Positions 38,535-47,658 of a DNA stretch of 64,000 nucleotides are shown here, piece after piece. Source of the stretch: Advenella incenata (GTDB lineage Bacteria > Pseudomonadota > Gammaproteobacteria > Burkholderiales > Burkholderiaceae_B); assembly GCF_004217095.1 (NCBI RefSeq), contig NZ_SHKO01000001.1, positions 2,096,234 to 2,160,233 of the forward strand, written 5' to 3'. Numbering within the stretch: the first letter of the stretch is position 1; each line of letters begins with the position of its first letter. Under the pieces are notes generated by a model that was given only the letters and a program-made list of their open reading frames with translations, had not been told where the DNA came from and ran no database searches. Made by a program: the position numbers and the translations under genes.

Positions 38535-39746
38535 ATGCTTAAATTACCCGTTTATCTGGACTATTCAGCGACCACCCCGGTAGATCCTGAGGTAGTTGAG
38601 AAAATGGTGCCATGGCTTTATGAAGAGTTTGGCAACCCCGCCTCGCGCAGTCACTCTTTTGGCTGGACAGCCGAAGAGGCCGTTGAAAACGCCAGAAAGC
38701 AGGTGGCTGATCTGGTCAACGCCGATCCACGTGAAATCGTGTGGACTTCTGGCGCAACCGAATCAAATAACCTGGCGATCAAGGGCGCAGCCAATTTCTA
38801 CAAAGAACGTGGCAAGCATCTGATTACGGTGAAAACCGAGCACAAGGCTGTGCTCGATACCATGCGGGAACTGGAGCGCCAGGGGTTTGAGGTGACCTAC
38901 CTGAACGTTCAGGACAACGGTCTGATCGATATGGACGTTCTAAAGGCGGCCATCCGCCCCGATACCATACTGATTTCAGTCATGTTCGTGAACAACGAAA
39001 TCGGCGTCATCCAGGATATTCCAGCCATTGGCGAGCTGTGCCGTGAAAAGGGCATTATTTTTCACGTGGATGCAGCCCAGGCCACCGGCAAGGTAGATAT
39101 TGATCTGGCCACGCTGAAAGTGGACCTGATGTCCTTTTCAGCGCACAAAACAAACGGCCCCAAAGGTATCGGCGCCCTGTACATTCGTCGTAAACCGCGC
39201 ATTCGTATTGAAGCGCAAATCCATGGCGGCGGTCATGAGCGGGGATTCCGTTCCGGAACGCTCGCAACCCATCAGATCGTGGGCATGGGTGAAGCGTTCC
39301 GTCTGGCCAAGGAAAAGGGCCATACCGAAAACGAACGTATCCGGGCGCTGCGCGATCGCTTGTGGAACGGGTTGTGCACGATCGAAGAAGTGTATCTGAA
39401 CGGCGATATGGAAAAGCGCGTGCCGCATAATCTGAACGTCAGCTTCAACTATGTAGAAGGTGAGTCGCTTATCATGGCAATCAAGGAACTGGCCGTATCC
39501 AGTGGTTCTGCCTGTACCTCTGCCAGCCTTGAGCCATCTTACGTACTGCGTGCGCTGGGCCGCAATGACGAATTGGCGCACAGTTCCATCCGGTTTACCA
39601 TCGGCCGCTTCACAACCGAAGAAGAAATCGATTACGCTGTCGAACTCATCAAGTCCCGGGTCGACAAACTGCGCGATATGTCTCCCTTGTGGGAAATGGC
39701 CAAGGAAGGCATCGATCTGAACAGTGTTCAGTGGGCAGCGCATTAA
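38535..39746 (+). CDS. iscS: Cysteine desulfurase IscS
   Basis: IscS uses pyridoxal phosphate to remove sulfur from cysteine for Fe-S clusters and tRNA thiolation. The 403-residue product has [14 protein letters not shown] at the start, the PLP lysine in [14 protein letters not shown] near residue 205, and the active-site Cys loop [17 protein letters not shown] near residue 327. GGAG precedes ATG 38535, four codons inside the longest open frame. Confidence 0.98.
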   Translation: MLKLPVYLDYSATTPVDPEVVEKMVPWLYEEFGNPASRSHSFGWTAEEAVENARKQVADLVNADPREIVWTSGATESNNLAIKGAANFYKERGKHLITVKTEHKAVLDTMRELERQGFEVTYLNVQDNGLIDMDVLKAAIRPDTILISVMFVNNEIGVIQDIPAIGELCREKGIIFHVDAAQATGKVDIDLATLKVDLMSFSAHKTNGPKGIGALYIRRKPRIRIEAQIHGGGHERGFRSGTLATHQIVGMGEAFRLAKEKGHTENERIRALRDRLWNGLCTIEEVYLNGDMEKRVPHNLNVSFNYVEGESLIMAIKELAVSSGSACTSASLEPSYVLRALGRNDELAHSSIRFTIGRFTTEEEIDYAVELIKSRVDKLRDMSPLWEMAKEGIDLNSVQWAAH

Positions 39747-39766
39747 CAGTTTCAGGAGAAATTATC

Positions 39767-40150
39767 ATGGCATACAGCAACAAAGTTCTTGATCACTATG
39801 AAAATCCTCGTAACGTAGGCTCGTTCGAGAAAGGCGACGAGTCTATTGGTACCGGCATGGTTGGCGCTCCGGCCTGTGGCGATGTAATGAAGCTGCAGAT
39901 CAAAGTCAACAAGGAAGGTGTGATTGAAGACGCACGCTTCAAAACCTATGGCTGCGGCTCTGCAATTGCCTCCAGCTCGCTGGTTACCGAATGGGTAAAA
40001 GGCAAGACGCTGGATCAGGCGCTGGACATTCGCAATAAGCAAATCGCCGAAGAGCTGGCACTGCCGCCGGTGAAAATTCACTGCTCTATTCTGGCTGAAG
40101 ACGCCATCAAGGCGGCAGTTCAAGATTACAAAGACAAACATACAGGTTAA
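39767..40150 (+). CDS. iscU: Fe-S cluster scaffold IscU
   Basis: IscU is the scaffold on which clusters are built. The 127-residue product has its three ligand cysteines at 37 (GAPACGD), 63 (YGCGSA) and 106 (KIHCSI), and the HscA-binding LPPVK just before the last. AGGAGA precedes ATG 39767, 20 bases after iscS. Confidence 0.98.
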   Translation: MAYSNKVLDHYENPRNVGSFEKGDESIGTGMVGAPACGDVMKLQIKVNKEGVIEDARFKTYGCGSAIASSSLVTEWVKGKTLDQALDIRNKQIAEELALPPVKIHCSILAEDAIKAAVQDYKDKHTG

Positions 40151-40155
40151 GCACA

Positions 40156-40479
40156 ATGGCAATTACCTTATCTCCGAAAGCGGCGCAGCACATTGAACGC
40201 TACCTCCAAAAGCGTGGTAAGGGGATTGGTCTGCGCTTGGGTGTGCGCACTACCGGCTGTTCCGGTATGGCGTACAAACTTGAATATGTTGACGAACTGG
40301 ATACGGCTGACGAAGTATTTGAAAGCCACGGCGTGAAGGTCTTCGTAGATGCGAAAAGCCTGCCCTACATCGACGGCACCGAGCTTGATTATGCCCGTGA
40401 GGGATTGAATGAAGGATTTAAATTCACCAATCCCAATGAAAAAGCAGCCTGCGGCTGCGGCGAATCATTTACGGTGTAA
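40156..40479 (+). CDS. iscA: A-type Fe-S carrier IscA
   Basis: The 107-residue product has the three conserved cysteines of A-type carriers, [11 protein letters not shown] near residue 35 and ACGCGES near the C-terminus (two). It follows iscU by five bases and delivers clusters to target proteins in the standard isc pathway. Confidence 0.97.
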   Translation: MAITLSPKAAQHIERYLQKRGKGIGLRLGVRTTGCSGMAYKLEYVDELDTADEVFESHGVKVFVDAKSLPYIDGTELDYAREGLNEGFKFTNPNEKAACGCGESFTV

Positions 40480-40481
40480 AC

Positions 40482-41009
40482 GTGACAGAGCAGGCAGCAT
40501 CGCATTTCTCGTTATTCGGTTTACCTGAGCAGTTCGCCGTATCATTGCCCGACCTGGAACAGGCATGGAAAACCGTGTCTGCCAGGGTGCATCCCGACCG
40601 TTATTCCACAGCTTCGGCTGCCGAAAAACGGATCGCCATGCAATGGTCATCGCGCATCAATGAAGCCTATCAGGTCCTCAAAAATCCGCTGGCGCGGGCG
40701 CGCTATTTATGTGAACGGGCAGGGGCTGACATTGGCGCGGAAAACAATACGGCCATGGCCCCGCAATTTCTGATGGCACAAATGGAGTGGCACGAAGCGC
40801 TGGACGAATTGCGTGACCAGCCTGACGCACAGCGCGTGCGCGAGTTTTTACACACGCTGGAGCAGGCCGAGAACGACTTGTATGCACAGTTGCACACGCT
40901 GCTTGATGTCCAGAAGGACATTGCTGCGGCAACCGCAAAAGTGCGCGAAGGCATGTTCATTTCGAAAATCCATCAGGACGCCAAAGCGTTGCTGCGTCAA
41001 CCTAAATAG
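40482..41009 (+). CDS. hscB: Co-chaperone HscB
   Basis: HscB is a J-domain protein that brings IscU to HscA and stimulates its ATPase. The 175-residue product has the J-domain motif VHPDRYS near residue 37 with HPD, and the C-terminal three-helix IscU-binding region. The start is GTG 40482, two bases after iscA. Confidence 0.95.
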   Translation: MTEQAASHFSLFGLPEQFAVSLPDLEQAWKTVSARVHPDRYSTASAAEKRIAMQWSSRINEAYQVLKNPLARARYLCERAGADIGAENNTAMAPQFLMAQMEWHEALDELRDQPDAQRVREFLHTLEQAENDLYAQLHTLLDVQKDIAAATAKVREGMFISKIHQDAKALLRQPK

Positions 41010-41021
41010 AATTTTCAAAGC

Positions 41022-42884
41022 ATGGCACTCTTACAGATTTCCGAACCCGGAGACTCTCCGGTCCCCCATCAACGTCGTTTTGCTGTTGGTATTGATCTGG
41101 GCACGACCCACTCGCTGGTTGCCGCAGTGCGCAACAGCATTCCCGAAGTCCTGGCCGACGAGAACGGCAAGGAACTGTTGCCGTCTGTTGTGCGTTATCT
41201 GGATGGCCAGGGTGTGGAAATCGGCTACCCGGCCGTTCGCAAGCAAAACACCGATCCGTTAAATACGCTGGTTTCCGTCAAACGGCTTATGGGCCGCTCC
41301 TATGACGAAGCGATCAGCATGAAATTGCCTTACGAGTTTTCTCCAGGCGAGGGTACCGTGCGCATTCGCACCCGCCAGGGCGACAAAACGCCGGTAGATG
41401 TGTCGGCACAGATCCTGGCCAAGTTGCGTCAGCGTGCTGAAGATGTGCTGGGCGACGATCTGGTGGGTGCTGTCATTACTGTGCCCGCCTATTTTGATGA
41501 TACCCAGCGCCAGGCAACCCGCGATGCCGCACGCGTGGCTGGCCTGAACGTACTGCGCCTGCTGAACGAACCAACAGCGGCAGCGATTGCCTATGGGCTG
41601 GATAATGCCTCTGAAGGGGTGTTCGCTGTGTACGATCTGGGCGGCGGCACGTTCGACATCTCTATTCTGCGCCTGAGCAAAGGCGTGTTTGAAGTGGTTG
41701 CTACAGGCGGTGATACGCAACTGGGTGGCGACGATTTTGACGAAGCCATTGTGGCCGATATCATGAAGCACCATAGCCAGGAGCAACTGACTGTCGCAGA
41801 TCGCCGGCTTATGCTGAGCCGCGCACGTCAGATGCGGGAAAAACTCTCTGGCGCCACCAAGGCTGCCTTTGAGGTGTCATTGTCCAACGGACTGAATATT
41901 GACCAGATGTTCCCGCAAAATCATTTCGAAAACATCAGCCGTCACTTGATCACACGGACGCTGACGCTGGTTGATGACGTGCTGCATAGCGCAGGGCTGA
42001 CCCTGCAACAGATCGATGGCGTGGTGCTGGTTGGCGGTGCGACCCGTATGCCGGTCGTACGCAACCGCGTGCGCGAGTATTTCGGTCAGCAACCACTGAC
42101 CGACCTGGATCCGGACAAAGTCGTGGCGCTGGGCGCAGCGCGCCAGGCCCACTTGCTGGCCGGCAATCGCGCCCCTGGCGAAGACTGGCTGCTGCTGGAC
42201 GTGACGCCGTTGTCGCTGGGACTGGAAACCATGGGTGGTCTGGTCGAGAAAATCATTCCACGCAATAGCACCATTCCGGTAGCCCGGGCTCAGGAATTTA
42301 CGACCTACAAAGACGGCCAGACCGCCATGAGCATCCATGTGCTGCAGGGCGAACGCGACCTGGTCACCGACTGTCGCTCGCTGGCGCGGTTTGAACTGCG
42401 TGACATCCCACCGATGGTGGCCGGCGCAGCGCGCATCCGCGTGACTTTCCAGGTGGATGCCGATGGACTGCTCAGTGTCACTGCCGCAGAACAAAGCACG
42501 GGCAAAGAAGCGCAGATTACCGTCAAGCCTTCTTACGGATTGACCGACGAGCAGATTACCGCCATGTTGCAGGAAAGCATGCAGAACGCCGGCGAAGATT
42601 CAGCACAGCGTATGCTGCGCGAACAGCAGGTAGATGCACGCCAGTTGATCGATTCAGTCAAGGCTGCCATGGAAAAAGACCGGGACCTGTTGAGCGAAGA
42701 GGAAATTCGCGACATTACCGAGCAGATTGAATCGCTATCGGGTCTGTCCGATACCGATGATATTGTCGACTGGCGTGACGCCACTGACCGGCTGGCCAAG
42801 GCCACCGAAGATTTCGCCGCTCGTCGCATGGACAGAAGCATTCGCGATGCACTCGCTGGCAAATCGCTTAACGATATCGCTTAA
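41022..42884 (+). CDS. hscA: Fe-S chaperone HscA
   Basis: HscA is the specialised Hsp70 that releases clusters from IscU. The 620-residue product has the actin-like ATPase signatures [27 protein letters not shown] and [14 protein letters not shown], then the substrate domain and lid. Length and position after hscB fit. Twelve bases separate the two genes. Confidence 0.97.
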   Translation: MALLQISEPGDSPVPHQRRFAVGIDLGTTHSLVAAVRNSIPEVLADENGKELLPSVVRYLDGQGVEIGYPAVRKQNTDPLNTLVSVKRLMGRSYDEAISMKLPYEFSPGEGTVRIRTRQGDKTPVDVSAQILAKLRQRAEDVLGDDLVGAVITVPAYFDDTQRQATRDAARVAGLNVLRLLNEPTAAAIAYGLDNASEGVFAVYDLGGGTFDISILRLSKGVFEVVATGGDTQLGGDDFDEAIVADIMKHHSQEQLTVADRRLMLSRARQMREKLSGATKAAFEVSLSNGLNIDQMFPQNHFENISRHLITRTLTLVDDVLHSAGLTLQQIDGVVLVGGATRMPVVRNRVREYFGQQPLTDLDPDKVVALGAARQAHLLAGNRAPGEDWLLLDVTPLSLGLETMGGLVEKIIPRNSTIPVARAQEFTTYKDGQTAMSIHVLQGERDLVTDCRSLARFELRDIPPMVAGAARIRVTFQVDADGLLSVTAAEQSTGKEAQITVKPSYGLTDEQITAMLQESMQNAGEDSAQRMLREQQVDARQLIDSVKAAMEKDRDLLSEEEIRDITEQIESLSGLSDTDDIVDWRDATDRLAKATEDFAARRMDRSIRDALAGKSLNDIA

Positions 42885-42908
42885 CGACCTCATAACGGAC
42901 CCAAGTTT

Positions 42909-43250
42909 ATGCCCAAGATTACCGTATTGCCGCATCCCGATGTCTGCCCGGAAGGCGCCGTCATTAGCGATGCACCTGAAGGCACATCCATTTGCAGGAT
43001 TCTGCTGGACAATCATATTGAGATTGAACACGCCTGCGAATTGTCCTGTGCCTGCACCACTTGCCACGTTGTGATCAAGGAAGGCTTCAATTCAATGGAA
43101 GAGGCCAGTGACGACGAGGAAGATCTGCTCGACAAAGCCTGGGGCCTGACTCCGGTATCACGTCTGTCATGCCAGGCGCTTGTGGCTGATAAGGATCTGG
43201 TTGTGGAAATTCCTAAGTACACGATCAACCATGCCAAGGAAAACCACTAA
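42909..43250 (+). CDS. fdx: 2Fe-2S ferredoxin of the isc operon
   Basis: This adrenodoxin-type ferredoxin supplies electrons for cluster assembly. The 113-residue product has ligand cysteines in CELSCACTTC near residue 42 and in RLSCQAL near 86. It is the last gene of the operon; iscX, often next, is not present before the terminator at 43287. Confidence 0.96.
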   Translation: MPKITVLPHPDVCPEGAVISDAPEGTSICRILLDNHIEIEHACELSCACTTCHVVIKEGFNSMEEASDDEEDLLDKAWGLTPVSRLSCQALVADKDLVVEIPKYTINHAKENH

Positions 43251-43286
43251 TAGCTAGCCGCTAGCTGCCGTATCAGCTGAACAAAG

Positions 43287-43332
43287 AATGCCCCTGAATT
43301 CATTTGTGATTTTTCAGGGGCATTTTTTTTTC
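43287..43332 (+). terminator. Intrinsic terminator of the isc operon
   Basis: AATGCCCCTGAA and TTCAGGGGCATT are perfect 12-bp arms followed by a run of Ts. Part of the arm and loop sequence resembles the sucD terminator at 11702. Confidence 0.9.
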
Positions 43333-43519
43333 TGGACGCGCTTTTCAGTGCCTTGGCATGGGTTGTGTGCCTGTGCTCTTGTTTAATCTTGTTCAAGGTT
43401 ATTGATGATCGTTCAACGCCGTTCGCAGTGCATCGACGATTGATCCCGGTAATCTTGTGGCCTGACTGGCAGCGTCAGTTGCGTGGCTGGCTATTGCTGA
43501 TTACTCCCAAAGCCATTTG

Positions 43520-43675
43520 CTAAAAGAATCTGGGACAGATGACACCAAGCAAGCCCGTGACCATTGTAGGAGGAACTGCCTGTGGATGCGTGCGGACTGG
43601 CGGCGTAGCATTGACCAATACCCGGCAAATGACCAGCAGCAGCAATACAAACATCGCCCACGTCTTATAACCCAT
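43520..43675 (-). CDS. Possible 51-residue membrane protein
   Basis: A minus-strand frame from ATG 43675 encodes MGYKTWAMFVLLLLVICRVL and then a polar, proline-rich stretch. AGAGG lies about six bases before the ATG. The N-terminal 20 residues form a clear membrane segment or uncleaved signal. No family is recognised. It lies in the otherwise gene-free stretch between fdx and phoX and has no clear promoter or terminator, so it may be chance. Confidence 0.35.
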   Translation of the reverse strand: MGYKTWAMFVLLLLVICRVLVNATPPVRTHPQAVPPTMVTGLLGVICPRFF

Positions 43676-44208
43676 GGTGTGCCTCTAAGCCGGGTTTAGT
43701 CATTATCCTGTTGGATGGGTTCGGACTCATAATTCGTCTTTTTCTCTCAAGATAGCTGTAAAGGCAGTGCCTGTCTTGTGGGGACAGCGTCATATGCAGC
43801 GTTTGATTAAAAATTCGGAAATGGGCTGCGGCCTATGCGTGACAACACGATTGTGGCGCCGCAGGTGCAAGCCGAAATGAATACGCAGCAAAGGCGCAAG
43901 TATGACGCATGTGATCCGAAATTGAATTGATATGGATCAAGAAAAAGAAGACAATCGGTAAAATTCATATACAGGCAGCCACGTTTCAGGCGGACAAGGT
44001 AGCCAACGGGTGCTGGCGCCGCCAAACGCTGGGTACTGCCTTAGATTAAACACGCTTGGTTTGTGAGCGCTTTATCAGCAAGTGGTGTGTGCAATAACGA
44101 TGCATCTGGGTCTTTAGCAAACCCGCCATCTCCGTGAGTGCAGGCAAACAAAGCCGGCCATCGAAACCTGCATTGCACAGGCTCCAGTGACCGGCAGAAC
44201 CGGTATTT
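43676..44208. other. Stretch without supported genes
   Basis: Between the small minus-strand frame and phoX no open frame has a ribosome site or family features. A short ACCGG/CCGGT hairpin lies close to the phoX stop (about 44190-44205), without a T-run on either side. Promoters for the flanking transcription units are not obvious. Confidence 0.4.
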
Positions 44209-46158
44209 TTAAATCTTGACGGCTTTTTCCTTGCCGGTCAGATAGCCAACCGCTGCACTGAAGCGATCGTGATATTTTTCATCGATCAGCGGGGCGACCT
44301 TGTCCTTGACTACGTCATGCAGGCCGGGTTTGCCGCCTTTGCCTTTTTCCCAGTCACCGGGGTGCTGGAAGTTGCTCATGATGTAGGTCCAGCCGTTGAG
44401 CTCGTCTACCGACTGCAGGCCGGTGGATTCGGCACCGGCAGGGCAGGAAAGCAGACGTGCCAGTTGCTTGGTATCCACGTTGTAGGCCCACAGGAAATTA
44501 TTGACGTGTGTGCCGCTGTCTTCGCCAATGAATAGCGTGCGCAGTTTTTCTGAAAACTTGATATTGTCCGGATTGGCAATTTTATCTGCGTTGGCCGTAT
44601 TGCCCAGCGCATCGGGGGTTTTCAGATCTTCGCCGATCAGTTCTGCCGGTGGTTTCATGTCGACTGGAACCCATTCGCTGTTGATTGGCTTGCCAGTATT
44701 GTCTTTCTGTCCGGCTTTCAGATTCAGGGCATAGACGGCGCCGGCATACGGGCCTTGGACCTTGATGTCGCTGGAGCCATCCAGCATGGCATCGCGCACA
44801 TAGGACATGGCTGAGTAGGCGATTTTATCCTTGGCGTTAACCGTTGTGCCTTCCATTTTTGAAAAGCCCATGCTACCGCCGGCAACTGCGGCGTGACGGT
44901 GGGTTTCCAGGAACGTGGCGGCTTTTTCCATGCCGGGTTTCAGCTTGACCCAGTTGACCTTCTTGTCAAAGACGATTTTTTTGAAGGAATCATCATTGGG
45001 GTCTTCCGTTTTCACTTCCATGATGTCTTCGGGCGCCAGCTTGTCAGCCAGCGCTTCAATTTCATCGCTGGTCGCATGACCCAGATGAATCCAGGTCAGA
45101 TCGGCCGAGCCAGGGCCTTCGCCGCTGGTCTGGTGCCATTTTGCGACATACAGGTTACCGGCAGACAGGTCTTTTTCTTTGTCTGCAACAAACATGAACA
45201 GGCCGCCATGGTTGGCATCGTCGCCCATCAATGCGGTACGGTTGTCCGGCATCACCTGAATCAATTCATGTGAAATACGGCCCAGGTTGTAATGTTTCTT
45301 GATGGTGGCGGTGCCGTCGGGGTTGACCGTGACTTCAGGCATATGACCGTAGTGATACGGGTTGGCTTTTTTCTCGTCGCCGAAGAGTGCCTTGCTGAAG
45401 CCTTTGAATTCGTCGTTCTTGGCCACTTTGAAGGCATCCGGTTCATATTCTTCACTGGACAGATGCGTGTTCCATGGCGAGAGTGAGGCGCCACAGGTGA
45501 TCCACAGACCATGCACACCAGAGGTATCGACATTGTGATATTTCACCAGCGACAGGTGTCCGGTATCCGGATCCTGGTCCAGTGTAAGCACGGCGATAGG
45601 AGAGGGCAGTTTGCCGTACATGTCGTCGCCATTCAGGTTGCGGGTGGTGTATTCGAATTGCACCACTGCAAATACTGTATTGCCTTTGACGCCTTCGACC
45701 TTGGCGTTGTCCAGCTTGAGCAACGACGTGCCATCGGGGCTGTCGGAGAAAATCTGGCGCTCTTTGCCAGCAACCGACGTGTCCATGATGGGTTTGTTAT
45801 TGATATCAAAGTAACCGCCAGCGATGATTTCACCGCCTTTGCCATCGGGTACTTTATCGCCGGTCAGAAAGAACGGTTTGTAAGCCAGTTCAAACGTGGT
45901 GTCGGTGTTGTCGGCCCAGTTTATTTTCAGGGACGAGCCCACTGTAGTGTCAGCCAGCGCGGCAGGATTATCCAGTGTGGGTGCGGGCATGCCGATAAAC
46001 TCGGCAGAGGCAAACGCTTTTTTTACAGCGTCGGCTGTCTGGGCGGTAGCAAAGCCGGCGAAACTGCCAAGCACACCGGTAGTAAGCGGCAACATGGGCG
46101 CACTGGCCAGGGCCATCAGGCTGCGACGACGGGATGGGGAGAATTGAGCGGATTTCAT
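44209..46158 (-). CDS. PhoX-family (DUF839) Tat-exported phosphatase
   Basis: PhoX enzymes are periplasmic alkaline phosphatases that need Ca and Fe. The 649-residue product has a Tat signal, SRRRSLMALASAP near residue 8, and an AFA-type region before the mature part. The family blocks SGVHGLWITCGASLSPW, ALMGDDANHGGLFMFVAD, ETHRHAAVAGG and LFIGEDSGTH are seen. The ATG at 46158 gives the twin-arginine motif at the right distance, with AGGA upstream. Two CTGTCAT-like half-sites lie just upstream, but not with Pho-box spacing. The function as phosphatase is inferred from the family. Confidence 0.9.
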   Translation of the reverse strand: MKSAQFSPSRRRSLMALASAPMLPLTTGVLGSFAGFATAQTADAVKKAFASAEFIGMPAPTLDNPAALADTTVGSSLKINWADNTDTTFELAYKPFFLTGDKVPDGKGGEIIAGGYFDINNKPIMDTSVAGKERQIFSDSPDGTSLLKLDNAKVEGVKGNTVFAVVQFEYTTRNLNGDDMYGKLPSPIAVLTLDQDPDTGHLSLVKYHNVDTSGVHGLWITCGASLSPWNTHLSSEEYEPDAFKVAKNDEFKGFSKALFGDEKKANPYHYGHMPEVTVNPDGTATIKKHYNLGRISHELIQVMPDNRTALMGDDANHGGLFMFVADKEKDLSAGNLYVAKWHQTSGEGPGSADLTWIHLGHATSDEIEALADKLAPEDIMEVKTEDPNDDSFKKIVFDKKVNWVKLKPGMEKAATFLETHRHAAVAGGSMGFSKMEGTTVNAKDKIAYSAMSYVRDAMLDGSSDIKVQGPYAGAVYALNLKAGQKDNTGKPINSEWVPVDMKPPAELIGEDLKTPDALGNTANADKIANPDNIKFSEKLRTLFIGEDSGTHVNNFLWAYNVDTKQLARLLSCPAGAESTGLQSVDELNGWTYIMSNFQHPGDWEKGKGGKPGLHDVVKDKVAPLIDEKYHDRFSAAVGYLTGKEKAVKI

Positions 46159-46191
46159 ATGACGTGATCCTGTTGACAATAATGCGCAGAT

Positions 46192-46212
46192 ATTACAGGT
46201 TTAATATGACAG
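46192..46212 (-). promoter_or_regulatory. Pair of CTGTCAT-like half-sites upstream of the PhoX-like gene
   Basis: On the minus strand CTGTCAT (46212-46206) and CTGTAAT (46198-46192) are in the same direction and 14 bases apart. The PhoB consensus has the same heptamer, but its repeats are 11 bases apart, so this is a degenerate or different site. Confidence 0.3.
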
Positions 46213-46318
46213 GAATTCGTACGGTGGCTGCCGAAAATTTTGTAAAACCGTATCGCCTTTAAATGTTGCTGAAGATAAAAAAAGCACGGCTTAACGGATA
46301 GCTGTGGCAATATTGCTA

Positions 46319-46374
46319 TGTAAAACAAGCTTTACATTACATTTGAGTCAATGGTATAGTAAAGGTTCCTTTAC
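46319..46374 (+). promoter_or_regulatory. Promoter with two palindromic operators for the membrane protein-XRE module
   Basis: TGTAAA-ACAAGC-TTTACA (46319-46336) and GTAAAGG-TT-CCTTTAC (46359-46374) are perfect inverted repeats with related half-sites (GTAAA/TTTAC). TTTACA at 46331-46336 and TATAGT at 46355-46360 make a -35/-10 pair with an 18-base spacer. One palindrome overlaps each element, so a bound regulator would shut the promoter. The XRE protein encoded downstream is the natural candidate. Confidence 0.6.
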
Positions 46375-46396
46375 ATGTAATCTAAGGCGATTATTT

Positions 46397-46768
46397 ATGA
46401 AACGCTATTTTCTAGAACTGGGGTCGAGCATAGTAATCTATATGATCGCGATTTTTGTCTCAACTTATCTATTGGACACTATTGGCGACGCTTCGCCCAT
46501 ACGCGTGGCAATTGCACTGTTGCCAATGATTCCAGCCGTTGGCATATGTTGGGTGGTCATTCGTCAACTTCGGCGGTTAGATGAACTACAACGAAAAATC
46601 CAATTCGAAGCCTTGAGCTGGGCGTTCGGCTTAACAGCAGTGGCTACATTCAGCTACGGGTTTCTTGAAACCGTTGGATATCCGAAATTGTCCTATTTCT
46701 TTATTTGGCCATTAATGGCAGTCTTTTGGATAATTGGAATTTTCGTTAGCCTCAGGCGATATTCATGA
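46397..46768 (+). CDS. Small membrane protein of an XRE-linked pair
   Basis: The 123-residue protein has about four hydrophobic segments, with a cytoplasmic loop RQLRRLDELQRKIQFEA between the second and third. AAGGCGA precedes ATG 46397; the open frame goes further upstream through the promoter but is not expected to be translated. It overlaps the next gene by four bases (ATGA). The pairing of a short multi-spanning membrane protein with a minimal XRE regulator is common in bacteria, with no clear role. Local base composition is lower in GC than its neighbours, which suggests transfer. Confidence 0.8.
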   Translation: MKRYFLELGSSIVIYMIAIFVSTYLLDTIGDASPIRVAIALLPMIPAVGICWVVIRQLRRLDELQRKIQFEALSWAFGLTAVATFSYGFLETVGYPKLSYFFIWPLMAVFWIIGIFVSLRRYS

Positions 46769-46959
46769 AGAATATAATTAAGCAGCTTCGAGCTGAAAAA
46801 GGCTGGTCTCAGGCCGATTTGGCTGCACTGCTAGAAGTATCCAGGCAAACTGTGAACGCGATCGAAAACGAGCGATATGATCCCAGTCTGCCTCTGGCGT
46901 TTACAATTGCACGAGTATTTGACAAGTCTATCGAAACCATATTTAAGGAAGACTCATAG
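46765..46959 (+). CDS. Minimal XRE-family helix-turn-helix regulator
   Basis: The 64-residue protein is a bare XRE DNA-binding domain: IKQLRAEKGWSQADLAALLE, then VSRQTVNAIENERYDPSLPL, typical of the YgzD-type regulators. It starts within the stop of the membrane protein gene and so is translationally coupled to it. It probably binds the palindromes at 46319-46374 and controls its own operon; no separate promoter is visible. Confidence 0.92.
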   Translation: MKNIIKQLRAEKGWSQADLAALLEVSRQTVNAIENERYDPSLPLAFTIARVFDKSIETIFKEDS

Positions 46960-47033
46960 GCCCCAATAGTAGGTGTCTCACACGAGTAACGGCACTATAA
47001 AAACCATTGAAGCAGACGCCCTAGCAAAACGCA

Positions 47034-47309
47034 TTAATCGCGGTGATGGCGCCGGTGGTGTGACCGATGACCGCGATAGTCCCGACCGCCGCGATAGTCT
47101 CTGTGGCCGCGATACTCTCTGTGCCCACGATATTCTCTGTGGTGGGTCCGAGGGCGATAGTATCGGTGACGACTGTAATGGTTGTATTTTCTTTCATACT
47201 TTGGTCCGCTGTAGCGGTAACCATCACGATACCCATAATTGCGATCATGCACTACACAACCGGTCAGAAAAATGGCCAGAAAGCCAATAATTACAAGCAG
47301 TTTTTTCAT
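47034..47309 (-). CDS. Small lipoprotein with Tyr/Arg/His/Gly repeats
   Basis: The 91-residue product has a signal peptide with lipobox LTGC (Cys at 18), then a basic, Tyr-rich mature part. The second half has tandem repeats of five to six residues (YRGHRE, YRGHRD, YRGGRD, YRGHRS), matched by a 15-18-base repeat in the DNA at 47070-47160, and ends in a His/Arg run. AGGGAGAA precedes the ATG. No function is known. Such a basic, aromatic envelope protein might bind nucleic acid, polyanions or metal; this is speculation. Confidence 0.75.
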   Translation of the reverse strand: MKKLLVIIGFLAIFLTGCVVHDRNYGYRDGYRYSGPKYERKYNHYSRHRYYRPRTHHREYRGHREYRGHRDYRGGRDYRGHRSHHRRHHRD

Positions 47310-47658
47310 TGAAGTTCTCCCTGTTTATTTTGCCGATATAGTAAACAGGATCAGCTTCGATATGTATTGCTCAGTTGTAAGCCGAATTTCAGTCCGGTAC
47401 AGAGAAAGTGGGCACCGGGTGCTAACCCGGTCGTCGCGTGCAGCTCACTCTGAACTTCCCCAAATGCCAGGATCCCTGTTTTGTAGTTCATTTTTAAATA
47501 TTAGTCTATTTCCTGCCGAGCCGTATATGCATGCAATCCGCATGTTCAGTTTATAGTCAGTATTTTGTTGTTCTAAAAAAACTATAGGTTCGATCGAAAT
47601 TCAGAATACGACAGCGCCAACCGATTGTGGCACTCTTATGAAAAATCTAGGAGAACGT
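47310..47658. other. Divergent promoter region without supported genes
   Basis: This 349-base stretch separates the minus-strand lipoprotein from the plus-strand amidohydrolase cluster and must hold both promoters. A 46-codon minus-strand frame is present, but its ribosome site is too distant for support. A TATAGG hexamer near 47583 is a possible -10. No clear LysR box was found. Confidence 0.3.

Noticed and set aside
46192-46212. PhoB box before the PhoX-like gene
   Set aside because: Heptamers match in part, but their 14-base spacing is not the 11 of PhoB sites; kept only as a degenerate site.
47361-47495. 46-codon minus-strand frame between the lipoprotein and the amidohydrolase
   Set aside because: The nearest Shine-Dalgarno-like AGGAAA is too far from the ATG, and the product has no signal, helix or known motif.
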